Below are positions 10,027 to 21,935 of a stretch of DNA of 64,000 nt, piece by piece. Both the position numbers and the translations under genes were made by a program. The notes below the pieces were generated by a model that was not told the origin of the DNA, ran no database searches, and saw only the letters and a list, made by a program, of their open reading frames with translations. Within the stretch, counting starts at the first letter, position 1, and each line of letters opens with the position of its first letter. This DNA comes from Antilocapra americana. Lineage: Eukaryota > Chordata > Mammalia > Artiodactyla > Antilocapridae. The stretch spans positions 13,858,915-13,922,914 of the forward strand of contig ML661885.1 of assembly GCA_007570785.1 (NCBI GenBank), given 5' to 3'.

Positions 10027-12207
10027 CAATTTAAAAAAAGTCATCCTTATTTATCAGCAAGCCTATGAAATTTTAACATTATATTTAGTTCTTACATGTT
10101 CTGAAATATCCCTCCCATAACACACATGCAATGGGAAAAGCCTTCTGTGTACAATGTTCCTCATCAAAGAACCTTGATATTCATAGTTACCTAACTCCTT
10201 TCCAGATTTGGATATTCCTGGATCACAAAGGTGTCTTCTTTAAAAAACTAAATTCTCCATTAAATCTTGAATGTATATGTGTGTGTTTGTAAGTGAATAT
10301 ACTTGCTGCTTTGGGATTATCAGGGCCATGTATCAGTATTCTAACATAAACAAGCATGGTTTCTGGAATAGAAAGAAGGGTAACATTCCTGGCAACTGAT
10401 GGATAGGCCGGCACTGCTATGAGGTACAGCCAACGATGGGCAAAGAATCCAAAAAAGGAAGTTCTGAGACAAACCCAGCTCCAGGCTTGATGTCCAAAGG
10501 TCTGGGAGGTGGGAGGAAGAAAAGGTGAAAACGTGAAACGGTCCTGATTAAAGCCATAGAGACCTCACAGGCTGAATTTGATATCACACAACTTCATATT
10601 TTTTTGCTGGGATGCTTGAATAAGGGGAGTGAGACTAAGGAAGTAAATATTACATCACCCATTCTGGTGGATATCTTATTATGCTCATAATAATGACTAT
10701 GCAAGTATATATTAATCAACTTTAGCATAGCTTAAATTGACTGCTATAGGTAATTTCCTCAGTGTTGGAAGTCATAAATAACCAAGTCAAAACTTGCTTT
10801 TTAAAAGCAAGTAATAGCTTTTAATATGTGATTTTGTAACTTCTAAGGGAACTTTAAATAGCAATCTGTTCACTGTCACATGGAGATATTAACAAGAAAA
10901 GTAAAATTATGACTCACATATGAAGAGTCCTCAAATTGTTAAAGCTAAGTGAGGATGGGAACCACATCTGAATGGCAGGGGAGTAGATGTTCAAGATATA
11001 TCTGATGTATCTGGTGTACAAGATCTAGCATTTGCCAAAAAGTGTGGCTAAGGAAACATCACTGGAGTTGAGATGAGAGAGTCAGGGAACTGGGGGGATG
11101 AGGTATGCAGGTAACTACCAACTCCAGACAGGTGAAATATACTCTCCCTTGCCTTCTGGCTTCCCTACCATCCTCTAACTAGGTCTGCAAAATAGAGATG
11201 TGGTTTACTCAAAACCAAGTAAAAACATTCATCATGTAAAAAATCAGCCACTTATTTTGCTTCAAATCTAACCTCTTTTAATATGGCAGTGTTTAGACTC
11301 TTATTAAATTTTTTTAATGAAAGAGTTGTTTTTAAGAAAGTGACTTTTTGTGTACAACTGAACTTTTTTATCCTACTCAAAACACAGAAGTTATCCTGCA
11401 ACCCTGCAGATTCCTAAAGGAGAAAAGAAACAGAAAGAAAGAATGAGAAATTTGACGCCCTGACCTGAAATGTGCGTGAAATGGACTGTACAACAGTGTA
11501 AAATCACAATTACAACTAGCAACTTACATGTGATTTCCAACAGAGTATTAAGCTAGTTGACTTTGAAGGAGTTTTCCTTTTTCTTCTTTATAAAGACTGA
11601 TCTAGACTTAGAAGCAATTTTGGAGCTAGGAGTTTTGTTCTTTCAAAACATTGCCATTTTGTTTGTCTTCTTTCCCATCTCCTGTTGCTTATTGAAGCTG
11701 GCCTTGATGTTGCTATGATGGGAATTTCCACGAGGCAAGCCTGTCTTAACTACGACAGTTTGGGGATGCTTTCTTTCCTCCACTGTTTACTTAGCTTATT
11801 ATATCATCTCCCTGCTGTTTAGTGACCTGGTTGTAGCTTTGGTTTACGGACTTTCTTTTTAAATGATAAAGATGAAAAACAAAACAGAATAAATTTCCTG
11901 GGCATCAAACCAAAATACACAGAGAAATAAAAAGACATGAAACGCTTAACATAGTTCCATCCAGAGCCACCTATTACAGTCTGAACTGTCTGTATTTTCA
12001 CCAGTACCTCACTGGAGGTCACTGAATAAATCACACACTTCTCTCACCTTGTTGTGAACTAAGATTGTGTCTCCTTTGACACCTCATATAATGCCTAGTG
12101 AAGTCATTGGAAAATTAATAATATGTTATACACTAATGTTAATACACTAAATGTTTTATCCACACTCTCCTCCACCCTACCAATTTTTTTTTCTGTCTTT
12201 ATTATTT
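10027..12207. other. single-copy DNA, no gene seen
   Basis: Over 2 kb without a recognised young repeat or exon. 'ataatgcctagtgaagtcat' near 12090 may be a trace of an old L2 or MIR end. Confidence 0.4.
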
Positions 12208-12221
12208 CTTGATTTCTAACA

Positions 12222-12437
12222 TGTGTGTGAGTGCTCAGTCGCATCCAACTCTTTGTGACCCCATGGACTGTAGCCCGCCAGGCTCCTCTGCCAATGGGAT
12301 TTCCCAGGCAAGAATACTGGAGTGGGTTACCATTTTCTCTTCCAGGGGATCTTCCTGACCCAGGGATGGAACCTGAGCCTCCTGAGTCTCTTGCATTGGG
12401 AGGAGGATGCTTTACCAATGAACCACCTGTGAAGACT
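12222..12437 (-). mobile_element. Bov-tA SINE
   Basis: Reads antisense: 'gtgctcagtcgcatccaact', 'ccatggactgtagcccgcca', 'ccaggcaagaatactggagt', then the tRNA-derived head at the right ('ccaatgaaccacctgtgaag'). The head has drifted from the A-box consensus. No clean TSD. Confidence 0.92.
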
Positions 12438-12453
12438 AGTTTCTGGAACACAT

Positions 12454-14160
12454 ATGGTTAAATAGAATACCAGATGAAGTTCAATATATATGCTAAAACT
12501 TTTTTTAAACTCCAAACCAGGAAACCTAGTGCATCTCAAAACTTGCTAGAGCTGGAGTAGTAATATAATTTATACTCTCAGGAAAAGGTCATGTGGGTGA
12601 GTCTGCATTGGCTTATGTCCATGTCTCCACTGAATGAATCAGATGAGATAGGTTAGCAAAAGTTTGGTGCATGGGAAAAAATACCACTGATTGATGGACT
12701 GAAATGGACTGCCCAGAAAAGCTGTGTATATTAGGGTTTTTTTTTTTTTTTGAGGAGGAGGTTGACAGGGAAGGTGTGGATCAACATTTTTTAGGGGTGA
12801 AGGGTATCAATGAAATGTAGTCAATATAACATCAGTTGCTGCTCTAAACCATTGATAGTAACCTAGGTTGTTATGTGACAATGATGCAATTTTTAAAAAT
12901 TCATGAAATGCCAGAATAAGATTTACGCAGTAGTTACAAAACTAAAACTATCCCATGAATTTAAAAAGTAATGAACTTGCTTGTATAGAAAAATATTAGT
13001 AATGCAAAATGCATGAATAAAATCAATTTTCAAGGCTTAAATTTTCAAATGCTTGGTTTTATTTAAATGCAGAAAAAACTGGGAAATTTTCTGAACACAA
13101 CAACAAAAAATATATAAACTTTCCTAGAATAAGATCTGGTTGTAGCCAAATCTACCCCACTGGCTAGGCTAGCTACCTCAATCTGAATAAGAAACGCTGT
13201 TAAATTTAACAAAGAACATCTGTTTTTCATTTGAGGTGCATTCAAGTGTTCATTAAAGTGTCCTAACTGCTCTTTTCTTTTTCTATTTCACAATGGCTTT
13301 CCTTTCTAATACTATTGCAAGTTCAGCATGTGACTTAAAAAACCTCAGAGTCATTGTGGCATTTCCTTTGAAATATGCCAGGAGAAACAAGGGAGAAAGC
13401 TGAAATCTCTAAGTTTAATAACATTTTATTACCATTCACCTTTTCCATACTTCCTAGGGGTGTTTATTTTCTACAATTATTCAACTAGGCTTCACTGAAC
13501 CTGAATACCCCAGAGGCTTTCTCTCCTGTCTGCAGGGAGGCCCAGGAAAACCGAGCTTGAAAGTGAGTTATCGGCATTAGCCTCTTTGATGGAACTATTT
13601 GGTCACCTTCTATAGGAGTAGAAATCAGTTCAAAATATAGTTTAAATGCAAGGCCTCAGATTGCTTCATTCTGCCAAATTCTTTTGAATATACAATTTAT
13701 CCTGAATGTCAAAGTCATTATTTCTCAAACCTTTCTTTTGTTTTCTAGAAGGCATCAGCCCACTGAAATTCACAAATGAACTTGGATACTTATTTCCTTG
13801 AAGAAACAGAAAATGTTTCTAGACTTTTAGGGCAGATTCATCAGATTTTAACCACTAAATTGCATATGAATAAAACCAAAATTTTTAGTAAATTACTTAA
13901 GATGTTTACTCACTCAAGTATACCTCTAGGTTGATTTGAAAAAAAAAAGTATAATTTTAAGCACACTTTAAACATGCTGCTAAATATATCTCTATAATAA
14001 AAAAATCTTTGTATTTTAAACAACTAAGGTCAAATTAAAAATATATTACATTGGTGAGCATCTGGAAGAATTATCTTGTAGTTGAAAAAGCAGCACAGAA
14101 ATCATTGATCCAAGTATGAAACAGATCTTTGTTAAAGATCACTTAGCTAATATGATGAAT
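12454..14160. other. single-copy DNA, no gene seen
   Basis: Contains a T15 run at about 12737-12751. No exon recognised. The block around 13260-13620 has balanced composition and no repeat signature, which is weakly compatible with conservation. Confidence 0.4.
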
Positions 14161-14164
14161 TGTC

Positions 14165-14235
14165 CAAAATGTTATAGATGGAAAAACAAAGCCTGACTCA
14201 TGGCAAGCTCTCAATAAACACTGGGCCCTCACAAA
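14165..14235 (+). mobile_element. possible MIR 3' end
   Basis: 'gaaaaacaaagcctgactca' and 'tggcaagctctcaataaaca' resemble the sense MIR/L2 end (GGCA-AGTGCTCAATAAA). Short and diverged. Confidence 0.35.
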
Positions 14236-14344
14236 TGTTTAAAGAATAGAGAGGTGGAGGGGATGAGCCAAGAATCTATCATTCCCTTTCATGGAAAAAG
14301 GGATTCGTGCTATTTCCTGATAACGCTTCTGATTCCCTGCCCAA

Positions 14345-14512
14345 TTTGCTCTTTGGAGATAGTCTTTCCCCAGGTTTATTGAGAGGTAATTGATGTAAAA
14401 CACTGTGTTAAGTTTAGGTGTACAAAGTGATGATCTGATACAAAGATATGTTGTAAGGAGGACATTTTACATAGACTGGTTCTCAAATGTTTACCACAGC
14501 TATTATATTATT
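14345..14512 (-). mobile_element. old L1 3' end, antisense
   Basis: 'ccccaggtttattgagaggt', 'aattgatgtaaaacactgtg', 'ttaagtttaggtgtacaaag' and 'tgatgatctgatacaaagat' are the familiar reverse complement of an L1 3' UTR. It runs into the assembly gap, so its true extent is unknown. Confidence 0.65.
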
Positions 14513-14514
14513 CT

Positions 14515-14524
14515 NNNNNNNNNN
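14515..14524. other. assembly gap (10 N)
   Basis: Ten N characters. A round number of Ns usually stands for a gap of unknown or estimated size. It lies between an antisense L1 end and an AT microsatellite, both hard to assemble. Confidence 0.98.
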
Positions 14525-14555
14525 TATGGAAATTAGTTATAAAAACTGGATTTTA

Positions 14556-14595
14556 TATATATATATATATATATACATATACACATATATATATG
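14556..14595. repeat. (TA)n microsatellite
   Basis: An AT dinucleotide run broken by 'cata' and 'caca' units, followed directly by five GGT-type triplets at the tail of the next SINE. Confidence 0.85.
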
Positions 14596-14599
14596 GTGG

Positions 14600-14812
14600 T
14601 GGTGGTGGTTTAGTCACTTAGTAGTGTCTGACCTATTGCAACCCCATGGACTGTAGCTCACCAGACTTCTCTGTCTGTGAGATTTCCCAGGCAAGCATAC
14701 TGGAGTGGGTTGCCATTTCCTTCTCAGGGAATCTTCCTGACCCACGGATCAAATCTGGATCTCTTGCATTGCAGGTGGATTCTTAATGGACTGAGCTATC
14801 AAAGAAGCCCTA
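14600..14812 (-). mobile_element. Bov-tA SINE
   Basis: Antisense Bov-A body ('ccccatggactgtagctcac', 'caggcaagcatactggagtg') with the tRNA-derived head at the right ('attgcaggtggattcttaat', 'gagctatcaaagaagccct'). The left tail is a GGT/TA simple repeat, which obscures any TSD. Confidence 0.92.
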
Positions 14813-14885
14813 AATGCAAGCAAGTTAGTGCTAGTAAAAATAACTTACAAATATTCATGAAACAATGTTTTGTTGATATGGTCTG

Positions 14886-15150
14886 CTGCCAAGTCGTTTC
14901 AGTTGTGTCTGACTCTGTGCGACCCCATAGACGGCAGCCCACCAGGGTTCCCCGTCCCTGGGATTCTCCAGGCAAGAGCACTGGAGTGGGTTGCCATTTC
15001 TTTCTCCAATGCATGAAAGTGAAAAGAGAAAGTGAAGTCGCTCAGTTGTGTCCGACTCTTCGCGACCCCATGGACTGTAGCCTACCAGGCTCCCCATCCA
15101 TGGGATTTTCCAGGCAAGAGTACTGGATTGGGGTGCCATCGCCTTCTCCG
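14886..15150 (-). mobile_element. Bov-A2 type dimeric SINE
   Basis: Two Bov-A units in tandem, both antisense, without the tRNA head: unit one has 'cgaccccatagacggcagcc', unit two 'cgaccccatggactgtagcc', joined by a linker 'gaaagtgaaaagagaaagtg'. Exact 12-bp TSD 'tgatatggtctg' at 14874-14885 and 15151-15162. The dimer architecture is the Bov-A2 form rather than Bov-tA. Confidence 0.92.
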
Positions 15151-15264
15151 TGATATGGTCTGAGTCACTGTATCAATTTGAAAGAAATGAATATTTTACT
15201 TAAAATGCATTAATCCTATAATAAAACCTTAATTCATAGGTCTTATTTTCTCTGAGAGGCTCAG

Positions 15265-15515
15265 TAATAACTAGCCTTTATCGAACAACTTCTATGCCAG
15301 CAGCCCTGCTACATCCTTTATGGGTATTATCTCTTTTGATCTGTCCTATAACCATCAGAGAGATATCATTAAGATAATATAATTTTTATCCTCATGTTAC
15401 AGCTTCAGGAGAGTGAAGTTCAGAGAGGTTAATACAATGTCCAGAGTCACATACAACTGGTTAGGGGCAGCACTGGAAGTCTTAATTTGCAACCTGCTAA
15501 CTATACCTGAGCACA
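15265..15515 (-). mobile_element. MIR SINE, antisense
   Basis: 'tatgccagcagccctgctac', 'tttttatcctcatgttacag', 'gaagttcagagaggttaata' and 'gtccagagtcacatacaact' give the antisense MIR order, including the conserved core (ATTTTACAG-GAG...TCACACAGCT). Well diverged, as expected of an old mammalian repeat. Confidence 0.75.
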
Positions 15516-15519
15516 AAAA

Positions 15520-16116
15520 TTACCATGAGAAATCAGTAAGGCAATGAAATAAATTAGGTAAACGAATACTGGAAAACCTATATTAAAATCTTGAATTAAG
15601 GGAGATACAAATAAGATGGAAGTCATGAATCAATACTGTTTGGAATTGTGCCCTGCATCATCAACCCTGAGTTGGGCTAAGAACATCCAGTTGAGTCATG
15701 CCTAGAAATAACCCGGGGTAAATAATTAATTCCCTTAGGAGAGGTTGGAGCCAGCCCATCTGGGATGCTGCCAAAGGGGCTGTTATCCCTGAAACCAACT
15801 GGGGCTGAAGCTGTAAAGGTTGTTGAAACAGCCAGAACTAGAGAGCCACAGGATAAAAACAGAGTCCTTGTAGAGCACAGAGTTAAAAGCTACCTAAGGC
15901 ATGTTCAGATCCAGCCCAAAACTTGAAGTGGGAGAAGATAAGGAAAAATCCAAAGGCTGGAAGAGAACAGGAAGCAGAGCCTAAGAACCTGCAGAGCCTA
16001 AGAACACAGGACAAGAGACCTTGGCTTTCACTAAGTGGATAAAGCCTTTGCAGAGTCAAGGTAAACATCTCCAACTTTTAGGACATATGAAGAATTTTAG
16101 TCTACCTTTGATAGTT
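15520..16116. other. single-copy DNA, no gene seen
   Basis: The part at 15700-16060 is purine-rich and less AT-rich than average ('gccagaactagagagccaca'). It may be an old, unassigned repeat. No exon recognised. Confidence 0.4.
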
Positions 16117-16130
16117 ATCTCCTGATATGC

Positions 16131-16342
16131 AGGCTTCCTTTGTGGCTCAGACAGTGAAGAATCTGCCTGCAATGCAGGAGACCCAGGATGCATCCCTGGG
16201 TTGGGAAGATCCCCTGGAGGAAGAAATGGCAACCCACTGCAGGATTCTTGTCTGGGAAATCACACAAAGGAGCCGGGCGAGCTACAGTCTATGGGGTCAC
16301 AAAGAGTTGGACATGACTGAGCAACTAACACTTTCACTTTCT
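16131..16342 (+). mobile_element. Bov-tA SINE
   Basis: Head 'aggcttcctttgtggctcag', B-box region degraded ('aggatgcatccctggg'), Bov-A body and the end 'gagcaactaacactttcact'. A possible TSD 'ctttgatagtt' sits at 16106-16116 and 16343-16353, which leaves 14 extra bases before the usual start. Confidence 0.92.
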
Positions 16343-16353
16343 CTTTGATAGTT

Positions 16354-17432
16354 CTGGAGAGCTTAGCATGTAATATCTAAATAGTCCTCTCGCTAATATT
16401 AACTCAGATGCTAGAGAAGAAATCTGTCACTGCCTATTTGTTGTGTATGGATCATGTTCTCAGCCCTCTGTAAAGTGCAAAGAGAAATAGAAAGGAAATA
16501 AGATACAGTCCTTGTCCATTGGCCTTACATTCTCTTTTCCTCCAAACTTTATAATCACTCAGTGAGCATCTCTCTCACTTGATGTATGGAGTGATCATGT
16601 CAACTCACTCTGCCTTTGAAATGTGTCTTGAACCCAATAATTTCCTTTACTTTCCTTTTCCACCACTCCAGTCTTGGCCCACAATTCCTAATGTTGCTTT
16701 TCTGTGGGTGACTAATTTCATGGAATATGTAGAAGTGTTACACTGCCAACAAAAACAACAGAGTTCCAGGGATAGAAAAATATAGGATACACAGGTTAAA
16801 TATAATTAAACAGGTGTCTTTACTGAGGAACAGCTTCGGACCTTTAAAATATGCTAATGAGCTTTGTACTTTCCCAAGAATACATTACAGAGAGTCCCAA
16901 CTTAACAATTTTTCAACTCACATTTTTTCAACTTCAACTTGATGATGGTGTGAAAGTGATATTCATTCAGTAGAAACTGTACTTTGAATTTTGATCTTTT
17001 TTTGGGCTAGTGACATCTATAAATACTTTCTCATGATGCTGGGCAATACAGTGTGCTAGTCAGCTACCAGATCATAAGGTTAAACAACTGATAACACTTT
17101 TAACCATTCTGGACCCAGCCCTCTTACTTCTCACTTTCAGTACAGTATTCCATAAATTACACCATAATCAACACTTTGTAATAAAACAGGCTTTGTGTTG
17201 GATGATTTCTGCCCAACTGCAGGCTAATGTTAGTGGGCACTTCTAAGGCAGGCTAGGCTCAGCTATGGTGTTCAGAACATTAGGTGTATTAAATGCATTT
17301 TCAACTTGTGATATTTTTTACCTACCATGGGTTTATTGGGATGTAACTCCACTGGAAGTTGAGGAAGATCTTGTATATGAGTTACTTACTTGCAAGGCCC
17401 TTCTTTTGATGGCAACTTCTTTTGTGCAAACT
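16354..17432. other. single-copy DNA, no gene seen
   Basis: No recognised young repeat. The 16880-17120 stretch ('gagagtcccaacttaacaat', 'ctttttttgggctagtgaca') could be an old LTR or DNA element but was not assigned. Confidence 0.4.
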
Positions 17433-17446
17433 CAGAGAAGCATTAG

Positions 17447-17632
17447 GGCTTCCCTGGTGGCTCAACAGTAAAGAATCTGCCTGTAATGTCGGAGATCCAG
17501 GGGGGAAGATCCCCTGGAGAAAGGAATGGCAACCCACTGCAGTATTCTTGCCTGGGGAATCACATGGACAGAGGAGTCCATCGGGTTGCAGAGTTGGACA
17601 CAACTTAGCAACTAATACTTTCACACTTAACA
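17447..17632 (+). mobile_element. Bov-tA SINE
   Basis: Starts 'ggcttccctggtggctcaac' and carries a short deletion across the B box ('gagatccaggggggaagatc'). The Bov-A body ends near 'cttagcaactaatactttca'. Exact 14-bp TSD 'cagagaagcattag' at 17433-17446 and 17633-17646. The B-box loss would make it a poor pol III template. Confidence 0.95.
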
Positions 17633-17739
17633 CAGAGAAGCATTAGTCTGTATGACTCCTCTCTCCAAAACAACTGCACACATTTCTACCGTGTTGTTTT
17701 TCCAAAGGTATTATTTTGGATATAATCAGCCAGCTGATC

Positions 17740-18140
17740 ACAACTTTCTGAGGCTCCTCTATGTCTACTCTATGAAGTCTAAATTAGGCAATCTGTCAAG
17801 ATAGGTCCCCTCCATTCTATTAGTCTAATCTACTCATATTTCCTAGGTTATCCCAGCCTCCACATACTCATGTGTTATTTCTATTTCATAGAGCTGAATT
17901 ATGACGACTCCACTAGTCTTAGTATTGCAAAGTTTATAAGATTTTGCTTAAGTATCATTGGAGTTTTTCCTAGTTGCTTCCTTCTTTGAATTTTTGCCAT
18001 ACTTACTTTAGGGACTACATACATTGTGCTTTTCTTAAATAGATGTTAAGCATCTCATGGTTAAGAAACACGTGTTTTTTGTTTCATTTTGTGTTATTTG
18101 TATCTCAAGGACCTAGAACAAAGCTCTCTATAGGTAGATG
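17740..18140 (+). mobile_element. possible L2 LINE 3' end
   Basis: 'tttgtatctcaaggacctag', 'aacaaagctctctataggta' and, upstream, 'tttttgccatacttacttta' loosely follow the sense L2 3' UTR order. Strongly diverged, so low confidence. Confidence 0.35.
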
Positions 18141-18309
18141 TAAAAGATGACAACAACATAAGGAAAATAATAAACAATTATATTTTAGAATTCACCAAAG
18201 CTCTGTTTGCTAAACCATCCACCAAACAAGAAGGCCAAATACAGTGTGCTTTCAGAGTGGCTCAGTTGGAAGGGCTTGTGGCCATTATACCTCCTCATCT
18301 GGTATTCAT

Positions 18310-18665
18310 CAAGGATGCTATATTAGCTTTCTAGGGCCACCATAGTAAAATGCCACCAACTCTGTAGCTTAAAAAACAGAAACTTCTTTTCTTACAGCTC
18401 TGGAACTAGCAGTTCAAGATCAAGGTAACTTTGTTTCTTCTGAGGCTTCTCCTTGGGCTTGTAGAGAGCTGCCTTCTTGCTCTGGCCTTGCATGATCTTT
18501 CTTCTGGATGTGCACGTGTGTGTCTTGATCTTCTCTTTTTATCAGGACATCAGTTAAACTGGATTAGGATCCACCCACATGACCTCATTTTACCTTTTCT
18601 GCTTCTTTAAAAGTCTATCTTCAAATATAGTACAGTCAGAATATGAGGTGTAAGGGGTTAGGACT
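18310..18665. mobile_element. old mammalian repeat, MaLR LTR-like
   Basis: 'ttagctttctagggccacca', 'ctgtagcttaaaaaacagaa', 'tcaggacatcagttaaactg', 'gattaggatccacccacatg' and 'aggggttaggacttaaacat' occur in the order of a common ancient mammalian dispersed repeat, which I place only tentatively among MaLR-type (MLT/MST) LTRs. No coding sequence. Confidence 0.55.
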
Positions 18666-18768
18666 TAAACATATAAATTCTTTGGAGACAAATAAACTCA
18701 GAATAGATGCCTTTGAAAAATGGATTCAGATGACTGGAACCAACCAGACCAAGACACTGAACCAAGAC

Positions 18769-18982
18769 ACACTGTTTCTGTTGTTCAGTCAATGTCATAT
18801 CCAGCTCTTTGTGATCCCATGGACTGTAGCCTGCAAGGTTTCACTATCCATGAGATTTCCCAGGCAAGAATACTGGAGTGGGTTGCCATTTCCTTCTCCA
18901 GGGGATCTTCCTGACTCAGGGATCAAACTCACGTCTCCCGCATTTGCAGGCGGGTTCTTTACCACTGAGCCACCAAGGATGC
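18769..18982 (-). mobile_element. Bov-tA SINE
   Basis: Antisense body ('gatcccatggactgtagcct', 'aggcaagaatactggagtgg') with the head at the right ('tctttaccactgagccacca'). TSD 'ctgaaccaagac' (18757-18768) against 'ctgaagcaagac' (18983-18994), one mismatch. Confidence 0.93.
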
Positions 18983-18994
18983 CTGAAGCAAGAC

Positions 18995-19457
18995 TAAAAG
19001 AAAAAAAAATCACCATAGAATTGCTCCAAACTTTCATTGTTGAATTGCTTTAGTATATACAGTTTATATAATTTACTCCAGAATAATATCTGGTGCATAG
19101 TCATAAAACTTTTGAAATTAAGTGACTACCCTCCTCCATTACAGGAAACATAAGTTAACAGCACAGTTACAGAAATACAAACTGTTGCTGGGATCGATCA
19201 GCCATGTGGTCAGATACCAAACTGCCCATACCCAGGAACTCTGCACAGAGGAAGGCCACCTTCAGTCCCAACAACTGTGGCTTCTGGAAGCATAGAAAGT
19301 ATATATTTGGCAATTTTTCCTTAGAGCTTCACATTTTTGCAGAGTTCTGATTTCTAGAAAATAACTGTCTATTGCATGCATGAAAAGGTAGGGAAAAGAT
19401 TTGAGGAGAAAAAATATGAGAATTTCATAACTTTTTAGTATCTTCTAAGACTTCTTG
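18995..19457. other. single-copy DNA, no gene seen
   Basis: No repeat signature or exon recognised between the Bov-tA and the next BovB. Confidence 0.45.
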
Positions 19458-19471
19458 GACTATTTCAATAT

Positions 19472-19851
19472 TGTTGTTGTTCAGTTGCTAAGTAATATCC
19501 TACTCTCTGTGACCCCATGGACAGCAGCACACCAGGCTTCCCTGTCCTTCACTATCTCCCGGAGCTTGCTCAAACTCATGTCCATTGAGTCGGTGATGCC
19601 ATCCAACCATCTCATCCTTTGTCACCATCTCATCCTCTGTTGCCCCTTTCTCCTCCTGCCCTCAACCTTTCCCAGCTCAGGGTCTTTTCCAATGAGCCAA
19701 TTCTTCAAATCAGGTGACCAAAGTATTGGAGCTTCAGCTTCAGCATCAGTCCTTCCAATGAATAGTCAAGGTTAATTTCCTTTAGGATTGATCTCCTTGC
19801 TGTCTAAGGGATTCTCAACAGTCTTCTCTAGCACCACAATTCGAAAGCTCA
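19472..19851 (-). mobile_element. BovB LINE 3' end, 5'-truncated
   Basis: Antisense BovB 3' UTR: 'ccaggcttccctgtccttca', 'gagtcggtgatgccatccaa', 'gtattggagcttcagcttca'. About 380 bp are kept. A 14-bp TSD with one mismatch flanks it: 'gactatttcaatat' (19458-19471) and 'gactacttcaatat' (19852-19865). A local duplication of 'accatctcatcctttgtc' near 19606 is peculiar to this copy. Confidence 0.95.
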
Positions 19852-19903
19852 GACTACTTCAATATAAGGAATTAAATAAGTATAAGAATATACTCAGTGA
19901 CAT

Positions 19904-20230
19904 CCCCAGAGTCTGGCATACAGAGTGAAGTAAATCAGAAAGAGAAAAACAAATATCAAATATTAATGCATGGATGTGGACTCTAGAAAATGATACAGAT
20001 AAACCTATGTTCAGGCAGGAACAGAGATGCAGACCTAGGGTACAGACATGTGGACATAGGTGGTTGGAAGATGGGATGAACTGGGAGATTAGGGTAGATG
20101 TCTGTGCACTGCCATGTCTACAACAGATAGCTAGTGGGAACCTGCTTTAGAGCACAGGGAGCTCAGCTCAGTGCTCTGTGATGACCTGGAGAGATGGGAT
20201 GGGCTGGGAAGGAGGTCCAACAGGGAGGGG

Positions 20231-20281
<51 letters not shown>

Positions 20282-20358
20282 TGGTTCAAACTGTTGCACA
20301 GCAGAAACTAACAGCATTGTAAAGCAACTATACTTCAAGGGGAAAAAAAAGAAAGAAA
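19904..20358 (+). mobile_element. L1 LINE 3' UTR, 5'-truncated
   Basis: 'acagagtgaagtaaatcaga', 'aatgcatggatgtggactct', 'agcacagggagctcagctca' and 'agcattgtaaagcaactata' are the artiodactyl L1 3' UTR in order. TSD 'agaatatactcagtgacat' (19885-19903) matches 'agaatatactccagtgtcat' (20360-20379) with one substitution and one indel. It lies just right of the BovB. Confidence 0.88.
20231..20276. repeat. (AT)n microsatellite
   Basis: More than 40 bp of alternating A and T inside the L1 3' UTR, likely polymorphic. Confidence 0.93.
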
Positions 20359-20559
20359 AAGAATATACTCCAGTGTCATTTGAATGGCTTAAAATAAAAC
20401 AGAAAACTTTCTCTCTCATGGAGCTTACCTTCAAATAGAGATTGAGGCACAGAAGAAACAAAGAGAGACCTCATATATTATTCTAGTACAATAAAAACAA
20501 TAGTTGCCCACTGAAACTAAGAGAGCTGCAGTTTAAACGGAGACAGGGGAAAGTAAAAT

Positions 20560-21170
20560 TTCATCAAAAAAGTTCCCTGTATGCATAGGCCAGAAACTGG
20601 AGCGGGAACAAGCCATGGGGATGTTAGGGGAAAGAACATTCTAGAATATGGGAACAGCACATGCCAAGGCCCTGAGTAGGAGTGTGCTTGGTGGGTCTGG
20701 GGAACAAGAGAGAGGCCAACATGGCTGAAGCAGTTAGTGAGTGGTGTGAGGAGTAGGCGGTGATGTTGGAGATATACCCATGGACCAAGTCATTCATTGT
20801 CTTGAAGGCCACTGGCTGTTCCGTGCAGGGATGTGAGAAACCATGGAGGATTCTGAGCAGAGGTGTCATAAGAGGAGACGTGAATTTCAGGTGGGACACT
20901 TCGAGCTATGGAGAGTAAAAGGAGCAGGAAGTTGAGAGCCTATTTTAACAGCCCAGCTGGGAAATGGTGGTGGCTTGTTCCAGAGTCACAGCAGTGAAGT
21001 TGCTGAGAAGTGATCGATTCTGAACGTTTGTACACACACAACCGATTTTGCTAATGGATTGGATATGGAGTGTGAAGGGAAAAGCTGAATCAACCAAAAG
21101 GCCAAGGTTCAGGGGCCCGATTAACTGAAGGATGGAGCTGCCATTAAATGTATATTTAAACATTTACATG
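20560..21170 (-). mobile_element. L2 LINE, antisense
   Basis: 'gggaacagcacatgccaagg', 'ccctgagtaggagtgtgctt', 'gccactggctgttccgtgca' and 'ttctgagcagaggtgtcata' are the reverse complement of the L2 3' region ('GGGCCTTTGCA-GTGCTGTTCCC'). Further left-to-right order continues into the L2 coding side. Old and without an open frame. Confidence 0.75.
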
Positions 21171-21890
21171 CCTATGACTGACTCCCAGTTGTAATGATAA
21201 TTTTTCAGATATTAAGTTTCAAGTCAAAATTTGGAGAAATGACATGCTTTAGCCCCTAGTGCACAGATTCACACACAGAGGAACTCCAAAGTCTTCTTGG
21301 TAAATACAATAATAAAATATGTATAAGTAATAGAATAAAGCATTTCAGCTTTCTGTAAATTTGTTCCTCAAAGGACATTCTTTGCACATTACCTCAGCGA
21401 TTAGAGGATTTTTGCAGAAGGAAAAGTTTAATACAATTGGATAAGATATGGCATTAATTCAACCTGAAAGGCTATTCACATTGGTTCTTTTGGTGAAAGA
21501 TGAATGGAGTAACATGGACTTCTCACAAAAAGAAAAATTAGAGGTTGCTTAGAAAGTTGGAGAAGGTTGTCATGGAAACAGAGGTCTTTCAGAAATCTGG
21601 TGACAATGCCTCACCATGAATGCTGTACATTCTAACTGTGAAACTGTTCAGCTTGCAACTGAATACAGGTAGGTATGAGTTATTAGAGACGAGGGGAATT
21701 AACTCAGCAACCACACATACAGAGAAAAAAATAAACAGTGATCAAAAAGTTATACTATATCTGAATGATAAAACAGGAGAGTTGAGTATAATTTCTAGAA
21801 AAAATATGTGTGCAATCAGAAGCCTAAATATATTGAAAGAAGCAATTCAAATTTTCTTAAAGCAATTTTACCAAAGTAAGCACTATTTAA
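21171..21890. other. single-copy DNA, no gene seen
   Basis: No repeat family recognised. A short open frame begins near 21620 but runs into the SINE and resembles no protein. Confidence 0.45.
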
Positions 21891-21899
21891 GTAAGAAAA

Positions 21900-21935
<36 letters not shown>

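Noticed and set aside
14677..15153. 158-codon open frame
   Set aside because: It spans a Bov-tA and a Bov-A2; the protein is translated SINE.
20168..20461. Minus-strand frame with a Tyr-Ile repeat
   Set aside because: The repeat is the translated AT microsatellite inside an L1 3' UTR.
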